A program made the translations under genes and the position numbers. Shown here piece after piece: positions 35,058-45,872 of a stretch of DNA of 64,000 nucleotides. The notes beneath the pieces are model-generated. The model saw only the letters and a list, made by a program, of their open reading frames with translations. It ran no database searches and had not been told where the DNA came from. Numbering within the stretch: the stretch's first letter is position 1; each line of letters begins with the position of its first letter. Origin of the DNA: Brevundimonas alba (GTDB taxonomy: Bacteria > Pseudomonadota > Alphaproteobacteria > Caulobacterales > Caulobacteraceae); contig NZ_JAATJM010000002.1 in assembly GCF_011927945.1 (NCBI RefSeq), forward strand, positions 372,001-436,000, written 5' to 3'.

Positions 35058-36193
35058 GCGGCGTCTATCTCGACTACAACGCCTCCGGCCTCGTTCGTCC
35101 CGAAGTGCAGGACGTGATGGCCAAGGCGCTGGCCGACAACGGCAATCCGTCGGCGGTACATGCGGCCGGCCGCCGGGCGCGGGCGCGGATCGAGACGGCG
35201 CGGGCGCAGGTGGCCGATCTGGTGGGGGGCGATCCGACGGCGGTGGTCTTTTCGAGCGGCGGGACGGAATCCAACGCCCAGGCGATCCTGAGCGCGCTGG
35301 CGGCGGGCTGCGAGCGGCTGATCGTCGGGGCGACCGAGCATCCGTGCGTAGCCGAGGCGGCGGCGGTGTCGGGCAAACCCGTCGAGGTGCTGCCGGTCGA
35401 TGCGGACGGCGTGGTCGATCTGGACTGGCTGGCCGGGGCGCTGAGGCGGCCGGGCCGGGCGGTGGTGGCGATCCATCATGCGAACAACGAGAGCGGCGTG
35501 ATCCAGCCGATCGCCGAGGCGGCGACGCTGGTCCGGGCGGCGGGCGGCTGGCTGCACGTCGACGCCATCCAGTCGGCGGGCAAGATCGCGGTCGACATGC
35601 GGACGCTGGACGCGGACACCCTGACGCTGTCGGCGCACAAGCTGGGCGGGCCGCAGGGCGTCGGGGCGCTGGTGTCGAAGGAAGGCGCGCCGATCATCCG
35701 CACCCTCCACGGGGCCGGGCAGGAGCGCGGGCTGCGCGCCGGGACCGAGAACGTGCCGGGCATCGCCGGGTTCGGCGTGTCGGCCGACTGCGCGGCGCGG
35801 GACCTGCCGTCGTCGCTGGCGCACAAGGCGTGGCGCGATGCGGCGGAAGCCAGGGTGAAGGCCGCGGGCGCGACCATCATCGGCGGCGGCGTCGAGCGGC
35901 TGCCCAACACCCTGTTCATGGCGGTCGAGGGCTGGGACAGCCCGCAGCAGCTGATCACCCTGGACCTGATGGGGGTCATGGTTTCGGCCGGCAGCGCCTG
36001 TTCGTCGGGCAAGACAAAGCCGTCCAAGGCGATCTCGGCCATGGGGCTGGATCATCTGGCCACGGGCGGTGTCCGTGTGTCGGGCGGCTGGGGAACGGTG
36101 GAGGGCGATTGGTCGCGGTTCGCCGAGGCCTGGGTCTCCTCATATGAGAAGCACCGCGCGCGCCATCCGGAACGCGTGAAGGAAGTCGCGTAA
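35054..36193 (+). CDS. iscS: Cysteine desulfurase, NifS/IscS class I
   Basis: 379 residues from a GTG overlapping the iscR stop. PLP enzyme giving persulfide sulfur for cluster assembly. Fold markers: GGTESN, HHANNESG, SAHKLGGPQG (PLP lysine), RAGTENVPG and the active-site loop AGSACSSGK. This is a second desulfurase in the operon, distinct in class from SufS at 40.2 kb. A second desulfurase of this class at this position is common in alphaproteobacterial suf operons (established knowledge). Confidence 0.93.
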   Translation: MSGVYLDYNASGLVRPEVQDVMAKALADNGNPSAVHAAGRRARARIETARAQVADLVGGDPTAVVFSSGGTESNAQAILSALAAGCERLIVGATEHPCVAEAAAVSGKPVEVLPVDADGVVDLDWLAGALRRPGRAVVAIHHANNESGVIQPIAEAATLVRAAGGWLHVDAIQSAGKIAVDMRTLDADTLTLSAHKLGGPQGVGALVSKEGAPIIRTLHGAGQERGLRAGTENVPGIAGFGVSADCAARDLPSSLAHKAWRDAAEARVKAAGATIIGGGVERLPNTLFMAVEGWDSPQQLITLDLMGVMVSAGSACSSGKTKPSKAISAMGLDHLATGGVRVSGGWGTVEGDWSRFAEAWVSSYEKHRARHPERVKEVA

Positions 36194-36196
36194 GTC

Positions 36197-37662
<1,466 letters not shown>

Positions 37663-37666
<4 letters not shown>

Positions 37667-38379
37667 CGACCGCTCCGAACACCGAGCTGAATCTCAAGAT
37701 CAACCACCTGTTCTCGACGCCGGTGGTGGTCGGGAAATTCGCTGACGGCGCGGCACTTGCCCGCGAAATTCGCGATGTCGCACGCGAGCGTCAGCGCGCG
37801 CATCCGGGCGTCTCGCAGTCCAATGTCGGCGGCTGGCATTCGACCTATGACATGATCGCCTGGGGCGGGCCGGCGGCGAAACGACTGGCGAATCTCGCGA
37901 TCGCTATGGCGCGGCAGGTGTCGTCGTTCAGCGGAGCCACATCCGACGACTACGTCTGGACGGCGCACATGTGGGCCAACATCTCCGGACCGGGCGCGTC
38001 CAACTCCGTGCACGTCCATCCGGGCATGCTGTGGGCTGCGGTTTTCTATGCCGATCTCGGTCAGGACCTGCCCGGCGAGGATGTCGGGGGTCTGCTGCAT
38101 TTCGAGGATCCGCGGCATCCTCTGCCGAGCATGCGGCACAAGGACTTTCGGCTCACGGACGCCACCGGCGAGCCCTACAATGGAGCCAAGTCGATCAAGT
38201 CCGCGGTCGGCGATCTGGTGCTGTTCCCGTCCTGGCTCAAGCATGGCGTCACGCCCTACACCGGCGCCAGCGAGCGGATCAGCATCGCCATGAACCTGGA
38301 CTGCCAGGCGCCCAGCGCCGCCTCACGGGCTCGGCCGCGGTCGGCCCAGACGGTCGCCGGACCGGAGCGTCTTCAATGA
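37663..38379 (+). CDS. Putative 2OG-Fe(II) oxygenase inside the suf operon
   Basis: 238 residues, coupled to sufB by ATGA. Resembles the small putative 2OG-Fe(II) oxygenase family (TIGR02466 type): [50 protein letters not shown] and [10 protein letters not shown]. Likely iron ligands are His117 and/or His119 and His194, with Arg205 to hold 2-oxoglutarate. The usual HxD is HxH here. The N-terminus [10 protein letters not shown] is also typical. The last 20 residues are basic and low-complexity. Substrate unknown; placement among Fe-S genes suggests iron- or oxygen-linked function, which is inference. Confidence 0.8.
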
Positions 38380-38423
38380 CCGCGGTCCAGCTGTTTTCCT
38401 TCGATTCCCCGACGAGGCCCTGA
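38376..38423 (+). CDS. 15-codon micro-ORF between oxygenase and sufC
   Basis: ATG overlapping the oxygenase stop, 15 codons ([15 protein letters not shown]), then TGA two bases before the sufC GTG. It would carry ribosomes through to sufC by coupling. No independent evidence of function; it may be chance. Confidence 0.25.
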   Translation: MTAVQLFSFDSPTRP

Positions 38424-38424
38424 C

Positions 38425-39174
38425 GTGCTTTCCATCTCCAATCTTCACGTCTCCGTCGGCGACAAGCCGATCCTCAAGGGGCTGACGCTCGATGTGCCGG
38501 CGGGCGAGGTGCACGCCATCATGGGGCCGAATGGGGCCGGCAAGTCGACGCTGGGCTACGCCCTGTCGGGACGGCCGGGCTATGAAGCGACCGACGGCGC
38601 CGTGGCGTGGAAGGGCGAGGACCTGCTGGCGCTGGAGCCCGCCGAGCGGGCGGCGAAGGGCGTCTTCCTGTCGTTCCAGTATCCGATCGAGATTCCCGGC
38701 GTCCCGGCCCTGACCTTCGTGCGCACGGCGCTGAACGCCCAGAAGCGGGCGCGTGGCGAGGACGAGGTGTCTGCGCCCGCCTTCCTGAAGATGGTCAAGG
38801 CGGCCTCGGCGGCGCTGAAGATGGACTTCGACATGCTGAAGCGGCCGCTCAATGTCGGCTTCTCCGGCGGCGAGAAGAAGCGGATGGAGATCCTGCAGAT
38901 GGCCCTGCTTGAGCCATCGCTGCTGATCCTCGACGAGACGGATTCCGGGCTGGATATCGACGCCCTGCGCATCGTGGCCGACGGGGTCAACGCCCTGCGT
39001 TCGCCCGACCGGGCCATGCTGGTGATCACCCACTATCAGCGCCTGCTGGACTACATCAAACCGGACCGGGTGCATGTGTTGGCCGCCGGCCGGATCGTGG
39101 CCTCGGGCGGGCCGGAACTGGCGCTGCAGCTGGAGGCGGAAGGGTACGACAAGTATCTGCCGCAAGCCGCTTGA
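38425..39174 (+). CDS. sufC: Fe-S assembly ATPase SufC
   Basis: 249 residues from a GTG. ABC-type ATPase of SufBC2D. Walker A GPNGAGKST, signature SGGEKKR, Walker B LLILDETDSGLDIDALR, and His-switch TH (VITHYQRLLDYI). Length and motifs are standard. Its stop overlaps sufD as TTGA. Confidence 0.96.
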   Translation: MLSISNLHVSVGDKPILKGLTLDVPAGEVHAIMGPNGAGKSTLGYALSGRPGYEATDGAVAWKGEDLLALEPAERAAKGVFLSFQYPIEIPGVPALTFVRTALNAQKRARGEDEVSAPAFLKMVKAASAALKMDFDMLKRPLNVGFSGGEKKRMEILQMALLEPSLLILDETDSGLDIDALRIVADGVNALRSPDRAMLVITHYQRLLDYIKPDRVHVLAAGRIVASGGPELALQLEAEGYDKYLPQAA

Positions 39175-40199
39175 TCCCGGCCGCACAGATCGACCTTCGC
39201 GACGCATCCAGCTTCCCCTCGCGGCGGGTGGAGGCGTGGAAATACAGCGACCTGCGCCAGGTTCTTCGCGAGGCGCCGCATCCTTCGCCGTCGGCGGCCA
39301 TCCCGATCACCGGCGGCGGGCCGTTCGAGGCGCTGGGCGGCGAGGCCATGGTGTTCGTCAACGGACGGCCCGTCGGCGTCAGCACCCTGATGGCGTCCGG
39401 GACGCAGACGGTGCGGCTGCGCCTCATCTCGAAGGCCGAGGGCACGGGCCATACCGTATCCGCCCGTATCTCGGCGCGGGCCGGGGCCCGGCTGCTGATC
39501 CTCGAGACCCATGAGGGCGAGGGCTCGGCCTATGTGGCGCACAACCGGCTGGAGCTGGACGTCGCGCACGACGCCGAGGTGACGCGGATCGTCCTCGCCG
39601 ACGAGGCGGCGGACGTGGTCTCCATCTCGCAGGCGCGGGTGCGGGTCGCGCCGGGCGGGCGCTATCGCCAGACCATCGTCACGACCGGGGCGAAGCTGCA
39701 GCGGCTCGAGACCGAGGTGACGCATCTGGCCCAGGGCGCGGATGTGCGGCTGGACGGGCTGTATCTGCTGTCCGACGCGCGACATGCCGACCTGACCAGC
39801 GTGGTCGACCATGCGGCGGCGAACGGCACGACCTCGCAGCTGACCAAGGGGGTGGTGCGCGACACCGCTCGCGGCGTGTTCCAGGGCAAGATCGTGGTCG
39901 AGCGCGGGGCCGACGGAACGGATGCGCGGATGGGGCACCACGCGCTGATCCTCGGCGAGCGGGCCGAGGTCGACGCCAAGCCGGAGCTGATCATCTACGC
40001 CGACGACGTGCAGTGCGCGCACGGCAATACAGTCGGCAATCTGGACCAGAACGCCCTGTTCTACATGCAGCAGCGGGGCATCCCGGCCGACGAGGCGCGG
40101 GCGCTGCTGACCGAGGCGTTTCTGGTGGAGGTGGTCGACCGGATCGAGCCTGAGGGCGCGAGAGAGGTGGTGCGGGAATGGCTGACGGCTCGCCTGTGA
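39171..40199 (+). CDS. sufD: Fe-S assembly protein SufD
   Basis: 342 residues from a TTG start overlapping the sufC stop. Paralogue of SufB and partner in the SufBC2D scaffold. RRVEAWKYSDLR near the N-terminus and the C-terminal HHALILGERAEVDAKPELIIYADDVQCAHGNTVGNLDQNALFYMQQRGI are characteristic. The next gene starts 22 bp inside its end. Confidence 0.95.
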   Translation: MIPAAQIDLRDASSFPSRRVEAWKYSDLRQVLREAPHPSPSAAIPITGGGPFEALGGEAMVFVNGRPVGVSTLMASGTQTVRLRLISKAEGTGHTVSARISARAGARLLILETHEGEGSAYVAHNRLELDVAHDAEVTRIVLADEAADVVSISQARVRVAPGGRYRQTIVTTGAKLQRLETEVTHLAQGADVRLDGLYLLSDARHADLTSVVDHAAANGTTSQLTKGVVRDTARGVFQGKIVVERGADGTDARMGHHALILGERAEVDAKPELIIYADDVQCAHGNTVGNLDQNALFYMQQRGIPADEARALLTEAFLVEVVDRIEPEGAREVVREWLTARL

Positions 40200-41416
40200 C
40201 CCGCTTCGATCCCTACGCCGCGCGCGCGCAGTTCCCGATCCTGTCGCGGACGGTGAACGGCAAGCCGCTGGTCTATCTGGACTCGGCCGCCTCGGCGCAG
40301 AAGCCGCGGGCGGTGATCGACGCCATGGTGCGGACGATGGAGGGCAGCTACGCCAACGTCCATCGCGGCCTGCACACCATGGCCAACGAGACGACCGAAG
40401 CGTTCGAGGCCGCGCGCGAGAGCGTGGCGCGGTTTCTCAATGCGCCGGCGGCGACGAACATCGTCTGGACCAAGGGCGGGACCGAGGCGATCAACCTCGT
40501 GGCCTCCGGGATCGGCCAGACCCTCCAGCCCGGCGACGAAATCATCGTCTCGGAGATGGAGCATCACTCCAACATCGTGCCGTGGCATCTGCTGCGGGAG
40601 CGGCGCGGAGCGGTGATCCGGTGGATCCCGACGCTGGACGACGGTTCGCTGGACATGGCGGCCTATGCGGACCTGCTGGGGCCGAAGACACGGATCGTGT
40701 CGGTGACCCACATGTCGAATGTGCTGGGGACGATCAATCCTGTGCGGGCGATCACGGAGATGGCGCACGCCGTGGAGGCGCAGGTGCTGATCGACGGCTG
40801 CCAAGGCGCGGTGCACGCCGCGCCGGACGTGCAGGCCATCGGCTGCGACTTCTACGTCTTCACCGGCCACAAGCTGTACGGGCCGTCGGGGATCGGCGCG
40901 CTCTACGGCACGGCGGAAGCGTTGGAAGCGCTGCCGCCGTATCAGGGCGGCGGCGAGATGATCGAGACGGTCACCGCGACCGAGATTAGATACGCCAAGC
41001 CGCCGCACCGGTTCGAGGCGGGGACGCCGCCGATCGTCGAGGCCATCGGCCTGGGCGCGGCCATCGAATGGCTCAGCCAGTTCGACAAGGCGGCGGTGAC
41101 GGCCCACGAGAAGGCGCTGTACGACCATGCCCGGGCGCGGCTGAATGGCGTCAACTGGCTGCGGGTCATCGGCGAGGCGGAAGGGAAGGGGGCGATCCTG
41201 ACCTTCACCGTCGACGGCGCCCACGCCCACGATATCGCCCAGGTCATGGACCGGTACGGCGTTGCGGTGCGGGCCGGGCTGCACTGCGCCGAGCCGCTGG
41301 CGAAAAGGTTTGGCCTGACGTCGAGCGCCCGCGCCAGCTTCGCCCTATATAACACCCTCGAGGACGCCGACGCCTTTGCCGACGCCCTGATCAAGGCCCG
41401 TGAGTTCTTTGCATGA
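40178..41416 (+). CDS. sufS: Cysteine desulfurase SufS (class II)
   Basis: 412 residues from the ATG at 40178. An in-frame GTG at 40196, which forms GTGA with the sufD stop, is an alternative that drops six residues. Class II signatures: YLDSAASAQKP, NVHRGLHTMANE, GTEAINLVA, MEHHSNIVPW, TGHKLYGPSG (PLP lysine) and the active-site RAGLHCAEPLAKRF. Works with SufE or a SufU-like acceptor; neither is encoded in this window. Confidence 0.95.
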   Translation: MADGSPVTRFDPYAARAQFPILSRTVNGKPLVYLDSAASAQKPRAVIDAMVRTMEGSYANVHRGLHTMANETTEAFEAARESVARFLNAPAATNIVWTKGGTEAINLVASGIGQTLQPGDEIIVSEMEHHSNIVPWHLLRERRGAVIRWIPTLDDGSLDMAAYADLLGPKTRIVSVTHMSNVLGTINPVRAITEMAHAVEAQVLIDGCQGAVHAAPDVQAIGCDFYVFTGHKLYGPSGIGALYGTAEALEALPPYQGGGEMIETVTATEIRYAKPPHRFEAGTPPIVEAIGLGAAIEWLSQFDKAAVTAHEKALYDHARARLNGVNWLRVIGEAEGKGAILTFTVDGAHAHDIAQVMDRYGVAVRAGLHCAEPLAKRFGLTSSARASFALYNTLEDADAFADALIKAREFFA

Positions 41417-41796
41417 GCGACCAGACGACACTTGAAGATGACGGCGGACGCGGCGCGGCCGTGGCGGCGGGCGCGATCTCGCAGCCCGAGCTGGACCGGC
41501 TGACCGACGACATCATCGCCGCGCTGAAGACGGTGTTCGACCCGGAAATCCCGGTCGACATCTATGAGCTGGGCCTGATCTACAAGGTCGACCTGTCCGA
41601 TGATTTCGACGCGCGGATCGAGATGACCCTGACGGCGCCGGGCTGCCCGGTGGCCGGCGAGATGCCGATCTGGGTCGAACAGGCGGTGATGAAGGTCGAG
41701 GGCATCAAGTCGGCGACGGCGGACCTGACGTTCGACCCGCCTTGGGATCCGTCGAAGATGAGCGACGAGGCCAAGCTGGCCCTGAACATGTTCTGA
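41413..41796 (+). CDS. sufT: SUF system assembly protein SufT (MIP18/DUF59)
   Basis: 127 residues, ATGA overlap with sufS. MIP18-type domain (about 25-125): VFDPEIPVDIYELGLIYKVDLS, TAPGCPVAGEMP with a conserved cysteine, and the terminal VDLTFDPPWDPSKM-like block (ADLTFDPPWDPSKM). Aids maturation of Fe-S proteins and is a regular member of alphaproteobacterial suf operons. Confidence 0.93.
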   Translation: MSDQTTLEDDGGRGAAVAAGAISQPELDRLTDDIIAALKTVFDPEIPVDIYELGLIYKVDLSDDFDARIEMTLTAPGCPVAGEMPIWVEQAVMKVEGIKSATADLTFDPPWDPSKMSDEAKLALNMF

Positions 41797-41803
41797 GGAC
41801 GCG

Positions 41804-42202
41804 ATGACCGAGCTTCAGACCAGCACCCGCCCCCGCCGGCCCCGTCCCAAGGCCGTGTCCCTGACCGACGCCGCAGCCGACCGCGTGCGGGAGATCATGG
41901 CCAATGCGGAGACGCCCGCCGTGGGCATCCGCGTGGGCGTGAAGAACGGCGGCTGCGCCGGCCAGGAATACACCTTCGCCTATGCCGAGAGCATTGGGCC
42001 GATGGACGAGGTCGTAGAGGACAAGGGCGTCACCATCCTGATCGACCCCAAGGCAATCCTGTTCCTGATCGGGTCGGAGATCGACTACGAGACGACGAAG
42101 CTGGCGTCGAAATTCGTGTTCCGGAACCCGAACCAGACCGACGCCTGCGGCTGCGGCGAGAGCGTCACCATCATCCCCGCCAAGGCGCTGGACGCCGGCT
42201 GA
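41804..42202 (+). CDS. sufA: A-type iron-sulfur carrier (SufA/IscA)
   Basis: 132 residues with a basic Pro/Arg N-terminus and the A-type carrier core: GIRVGVKNGGCAGQEYTFAY (first Cys), then ACGCGES (the paired cysteines). Delivers clusters to apoproteins. Last canonical suf gene; its TGA overlaps the metN ATG by one base (TGATG). Confidence 0.94.
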   Translation: MTELQTSTRPRRPRPKAVSLTDAAADRVREIMANAETPAVGIRVGVKNGGCAGQEYTFAYAESIGPMDEVVEDKGVTILIDPKAILFLIGSEIDYETTKLASKFVFRNPNQTDACGCGESVTIIPAKALDAG

Positions 42203-43200
42203 TGATCAGGCTGGAGGGGGTGACGAAGCGCTTCCGGAGCGCGGCGGGCGAACGCGTGGCGCTGGACGGGATCGATCTGACGGTCGAGGCCGGGCAGGTG
42301 TTCGGCGTGGTGGGCCGGTCGGGCGCGGGCAAGTCGACGCTGATCCGGACGATCAACCTGCTGGAACGGCCGGACGCTGGCCGGGTGTTGGTCGACGGGC
42401 ATGAGATCACGGCGCTGAAGCCGACGGAGCTGCGGGCTGCACGGCGGCGGATCGGGATGATCTTCCAGCATTTCAACCTGCTGAACGCGAAGACGATCGC
42501 CGAGAACGTGGCCTTTCCGCTACGGCTGGAAGGCCGGCCGGGCGCTGAGGTCGACCGCCGGGTGGCGGAGCTGCTGGAGCGGCTGGGGCTGACGGAGCAT
42601 GCGAAGAAGCATCCGGCCCAGCTGTCGGGTGGCCAGAAGCAGCGGGTCGGCATCGCCCGGGCGCTGGCGACGGAGCCCAAGGTGCTGCTGTGCGACGAGG
42701 CCACTAGCGCTCTGGACCCCGAGACGACCGAGGACATCCTGACCCTGCTGGACCAGCTGAACCGGGAGCTGGGCCTGACCATCGTGCTGATCACCCACCA
42801 GATGGAGGTGGTGCGGCGGGTGTGTGATCGCGTGGCGGTGCTGAAGGACGGCCGGGTGGTGGAGGAGGGGGCGACTGCCGACGTCTTCCTGCATCCGCAA
42901 CACGCCGCGACGCGGGCCATGCTGGCCGAGGGCGATGAGGCGTTCGACGCGTCCATGGCTCCGGCCGGCGGACGGCTGGCGAAGCTGACGTTCCGCGGCG
43001 GCTCGACCTATGAGCCGGAACTGAGCCGCGTCGCGCGCTCGGTGGGCGTGGACTATTCGATCCTGTCGGGCCGCATCAGCCGCATCCGGGGCGAGCCGTA
43101 CGGCCAGCTCGTCGTGGCCTTCACCGGCGGCGACGCGGAGGCGGCTGTGGCGCAGCTGACCGCCCGGGGCGTTACAGTCGAAAGCGTGGGGGCGGCGTGA
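42202..43200 (+). CDS. metN: Methionine ABC importer ATPase MetN
   Basis: 332 residues. Walker A GRSGAGKST, Q-loop IFQHFNLLNAKT, signature LSGGQKQRVGIARAL, Walker B VLLCDEATSALDPE, then a C-terminal NIL domain (about 255-332), the methionine-sensing regulatory domain that shuts transport when cytoplasmic methionine is high. Overlaps sufA by one base and metI by one base. Confidence 0.94.
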   Translation: MIRLEGVTKRFRSAAGERVALDGIDLTVEAGQVFGVVGRSGAGKSTLIRTINLLERPDAGRVLVDGHEITALKPTELRAARRRIGMIFQHFNLLNAKTIAENVAFPLRLEGRPGAEVDRRVAELLERLGLTEHAKKHPAQLSGGQKQRVGIARALATEPKVLLCDEATSALDPETTEDILTLLDQLNRELGLTIVLITHQMEVVRRVCDRVAVLKDGRVVEEGATADVFLHPQHAATRAMLAEGDEAFDASMAPAGGRLAKLTFRGGSTYEPELSRVARSVGVDYSILSGRISRIRGEPYGQLVVAFTGGDAEAAVAQLTARGVTVESVGAA

Positions 43201-43865
43201 TGGAAGCCCTGTTCGCCAACATCGACTGGCCCGAGATCGCGCGGGCGACCCGCGACACCCTGCTGATGCTCGCAGGGTCGATGGCGCTGACGGTGCTGTT
43301 CGGCGTGCCGCTGGGCGTGCTGCTGTACCTGTCCGGCAGGGGGCGGCTGGCCGCCAATCCGGTGCTCAACGCCGTGCTGTCGCTGATCGTCAACATCCTG
43401 AGGTCGGTGCCCTTCATCATCCTGCTGATCGTCATGCTGCCGGTGACGGTGCTCCTGGTCGGGACGTCGCTGGGCGTGGCCGGCGCCATTCCGCCGCTGG
43501 TCGTGGGCGCCGCCCCCTTCTATGCGCGGCTGGTCGAGACCGCGCTGCGCGAGGTCGACAAGGGCGTGGTCGAGGCGACCCAGGCCATGGGCGGCTCGAC
43601 GTTCCAGATCGTGACGCGGGCCTTGCTGCCCGAGGCCATGCCCGGCGTCATCGCCGGCGCGACGGTCACCGCCATCGCCTTGGTCAGCTACACCGCCATG
43701 GCGGGCGTGGTCGGGGCCGGCGGTCTCGGCGACCTCGCCATCCGCTTCGGCTATCAGCGCTTCCAGACCGATGTCATGGTGGTCACCGTCGTCCTGCTGC
43801 TCCTGCTGGTGCAGGGTCTCCAGATGCTGGGCGACCGTCTCGTCGCCGCCGTTTCCCACCGCTGA
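43200..43865 (+). CDS. metI: Methionine ABC importer permease MetI
   Basis: 221 residues from the ATG at 43200; a GTG immediately before it (43197) is an alternative. Five hydrophobic segments and the permease EAA loop (VEATQAMGGSTFQIVTRALLPEAMPG). Follows metN in a TGATG overlap. Confidence 0.93.
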   Translation: MEALFANIDWPEIARATRDTLLMLAGSMALTVLFGVPLGVLLYLSGRGRLAANPVLNAVLSLIVNILRSVPFIILLIVMLPVTVLLVGTSLGVAGAIPPLVVGAAPFYARLVETALREVDKGVVEATQAMGGSTFQIVTRALLPEAMPGVIAGATVTAIALVSYTAMAGVVGAGGLGDLAIRFGYQRFQTDVMVVTVVLLLLLVQGLQMLGDRLVAAVSHR

Positions 43866-43887
43866 TCGCTCCCCCGAAAGGCCTCCC

Positions 43888-44694
43888 ATGATCCGCCGCA
43901 CTCTCCTGACACTCGCCGCCGCCGCCGTGGCTCTCGCCGCCTGCGGGCAGGGAGCTGAAAAGGCCGCAGGGCCGAACGCGCCGCTGATCGTCGGCGCGAC
44001 CGCCGTGCCGCACGCCGAGATTCTCGAGCACATCAAGCCGATGCTGGCGGCGCAGGGCGTCAACATCGAGATCAAGGTGTTCAACGACTACGTCCAGCCC
44101 AACACCCAGCTGGTCGAGAAGCGGCTGGACGTGAACTATTTCCAGACCAAGCCCTATCTGGACGAGTTCAATGCCTCGCGCGGCTCCAGTCTGGTGACGG
44201 TGGCGGGCGTGCACGTCGAGCCTCTGGGCGCCTATTCGCGCCGGTTCAAGTCGCTGGCCGAGCTGCCGCAGGGGGCGCAGGTGGCGGTGCCGAACGACGC
44301 CTCTTCCATCGGGCGGTCGCTGATCCTGCTGCAGAAGGCCGGGCTGATCCGCCTGAAAGACCCGACCAACCCGCTTCAGAGCCTGCGCGACATCGCCGAC
44401 AACCCGAAGGGCCTGCGGTTCCGCGAGCTGGAATCGGCGACCCTGCCGCGCGTGCTGGACCAGGTCGACATGGCCGTGATCAACACCAACTATGCGCTCG
44501 ACGCCGGGCTGAAGCCGAAGACGGACGCCCTGACGCTGGAAGGCGCTGACAGCCCGTATGTGAACTATCTGGTGGCCCGCGCGGACAATCGTGACGATCC
44601 GCGGGTGGCGGCGCTGGCCGCGATGTTGCGCAGCCAGGCGGTGAAGGACTTCATCGCGCAAAAGTACGACGGTGCCGTGATCCCGGCGGCCTGA
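43888..44694 (+). CDS. metQ: Methionine-binding lipoprotein MetQ
   Basis: 268 residues from the ATG at 43888. Lipoprotein signal MIRRTLLTLAAAAVALAAC (lipobox Cys19). The NlpA/MetQ fold shows IVGATAVPHAEILEHIKP, VFNDYVQPNTQLVEKRLDVNYFQTKPYLDEF and VAVPNDASSIGRSLILLQKAGLI. Captures methionine in the periplasm for MetNI. It precedes the TfoX-N gene by 3 bp. Confidence 0.94.
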   Translation: MIRRTLLTLAAAAVALAACGQGAEKAAGPNAPLIVGATAVPHAEILEHIKPMLAAQGVNIEIKVFNDYVQPNTQLVEKRLDVNYFQTKPYLDEFNASRGSSLVTVAGVHVEPLGAYSRRFKSLAELPQGAQVAVPNDASSIGRSLILLQKAGLIRLKDPTNPLQSLRDIADNPKGLRFRELESATLPRVLDQVDMAVINTNYALDAGLKPKTDALTLEGADSPYVNYLVARADNRDDPRVAALAAMLRSQAVKDFIAQKYDGAVIPAA

Positions 44695-44697
44695 CCG

Positions 44698-45063
44698 ATG
44701 GCCTATGATCCCGAGTTCGGCGAATGGGTGCGCGAGCATCTGGCCGCGCTGGGTCCGCTGGAGATCAAGCGAATGTTCGGCGCGGGCGCCGTCTACGCCA
44801 ACGGCACGATCTTCGCCCTGCTGGACGACGGGGTGATCTGGCTGAAGGCGGACGAGGTCAACGCGCCCCTGCTGACCGCGGCCGGAGCGCGGCAGTTCAC
44901 CTATCCCACGAAGGAGGGGGCGATGACCATGGCCTATTGGTCGTTGCCGGAGCGCGCTCTGGACGACCCGGACGAAGCGGTGGACTGGGCGCGCCAATCG
45001 ATCGACGCGGCGCTGCGCAAGGCGGCGGCCAAAAAGCCGCGCAAGCCCAAGGTCAAGCCGTAG
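44698..45063 (+). CDS. TfoX/Sxy N-terminal-domain protein
   Basis: 121 residues with the TfoX N-terminal fold: REHLAALGPLEIKRMFGAGAVYANGTIFALLDDGVIWLKAD and FTYPTKEGAMTMAYWSLPERALDDPDEAVDWA. It ends in a Lys-rich tail. TfoX/Sxy controls competence genes in gammaproteobacteria, but stand-alone N-terminal domains in other phyla have no assigned role. It appears to be the last gene of the suf-met transcript and converges with plsC, sharing 11 bp. Confidence 0.85.
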   Translation: MAYDPEFGEWVREHLAALGPLEIKRMFGAGAVYANGTIFALLDDGVIWLKADEVNAPLLTAAGARQFTYPTKEGAMTMAYWSLPERALDDPDEAVDWARQSIDAALRKAAAKKPRKPKVKP

Positions 45064-45841
45064 CGGCCGCGAGCTTCGCCGCCTTCGCTACTTCGTCGGG
45101 CGTCGGGACCTGAACCGCGGGGGTGACGGGGCGACATGTCGCCTGGGCGATCAGCTCGGCGGTTTTGCCTTCGACGGCGGCTTCGAGGCGGGCGAGGAAC
45201 TCGTCCTTGGCTAGCCCGGTGGGGATGGGGTCGAGGAACTCCAGCGTCGCCGTCCCCGGATGTTTCGCGAACGCCTCCTGCGGCCAGAAAAGGCCGAGGT
45301 TGGTCGCCAGCGGCACCACGGGCATGTCGAAGTCGCGGTACATGTGCCAGACGCCCGAGCGGTAGCGGAATTTCTCGCCGACCTTGGCCAGATTGCCCTC
45401 GGGGTAGATCAGGATCTTGCGGCCGGCGGCGTGGGCGTCGGCGGCGCGGTGTTTCAGCGCCTCGCGCGCTTCGCGGCCGCCGCAGTTGTTGACCACGATC
45501 GCCCCGAGCTTGCGCAGCACCGTGCCCAGCAGCGGAAACTTCTCCAGATGGTCCCCGGTGACGAAGGCGAGGTCGTCGAACTGGTCGTAGGTGGCGAAGC
45601 CGTCGCCCCAGCTCTGGTGTTTGGAGGCGATGATGAAGGCGCCCTGCGGCAGGCGCTCGCGGCCCCGCGCCTCGATCCGGATGCCGGCGAAGACGCGCAT
45701 GGCCTGCACCATCCGCTTCACATAGCGGCGGATGATCCAGCTGGTCGCGCCGCGCCCCGGGGTGAGGGCCGCGAAGGCCGCCGCGGAGGCGTAAAGGATC
45801 GACAGGAGCCAGTAGGCGACGTTGAAGGCCAAGCTTCTCAT
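45053..45841 (-). CDS. plsC: 1-acyl-sn-glycerol-3-phosphate acyltransferase
   Basis: 262 residues. N-terminal membrane helix (about 8-28). The acyltransferase blocks are KHQSWGD (HX4D), the glycine-rich FPLLGTVLRKLGAIVV, YPEGN (EGxR form is EGN here) and VVPLATNLG. Adds the second acyl chain to make phosphatidic acid. Ends overlapping the TfoX-N gene. Confidence 0.9.
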   Translation of the reverse strand: MRSLAFNVAYWLLSILYASAAAFAALTPGRGATSWIIRRYVKRMVQAMRVFAGIRIEARGRERLPQGAFIIASKHQSWGDGFATYDQFDDLAFVTGDHLEKFPLLGTVLRKLGAIVVNNCGGREAREALKHRAADAHAAGRKILIYPEGNLAKVGEKFRYRSGVWHMYRDFDMPVVPLATNLGLFWPQEAFAKHPGTATLEFLDPIPTGLAKDEFLARLEAAVEGKTAELIAQATCRPVTPAVQVPTPDEVAKAAKLAAATA

Positions 45842-45872
45842 CGTACGACTATGGCGCGATTTGGAGCGAGGT

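Noticed and set aside
35026-36147. 373-codon plus-strand frame overlapping iscS
   Set aside because: Out of frame with iscS, which has all class I desulfurase motifs; Arg/Gly-rich shadow.
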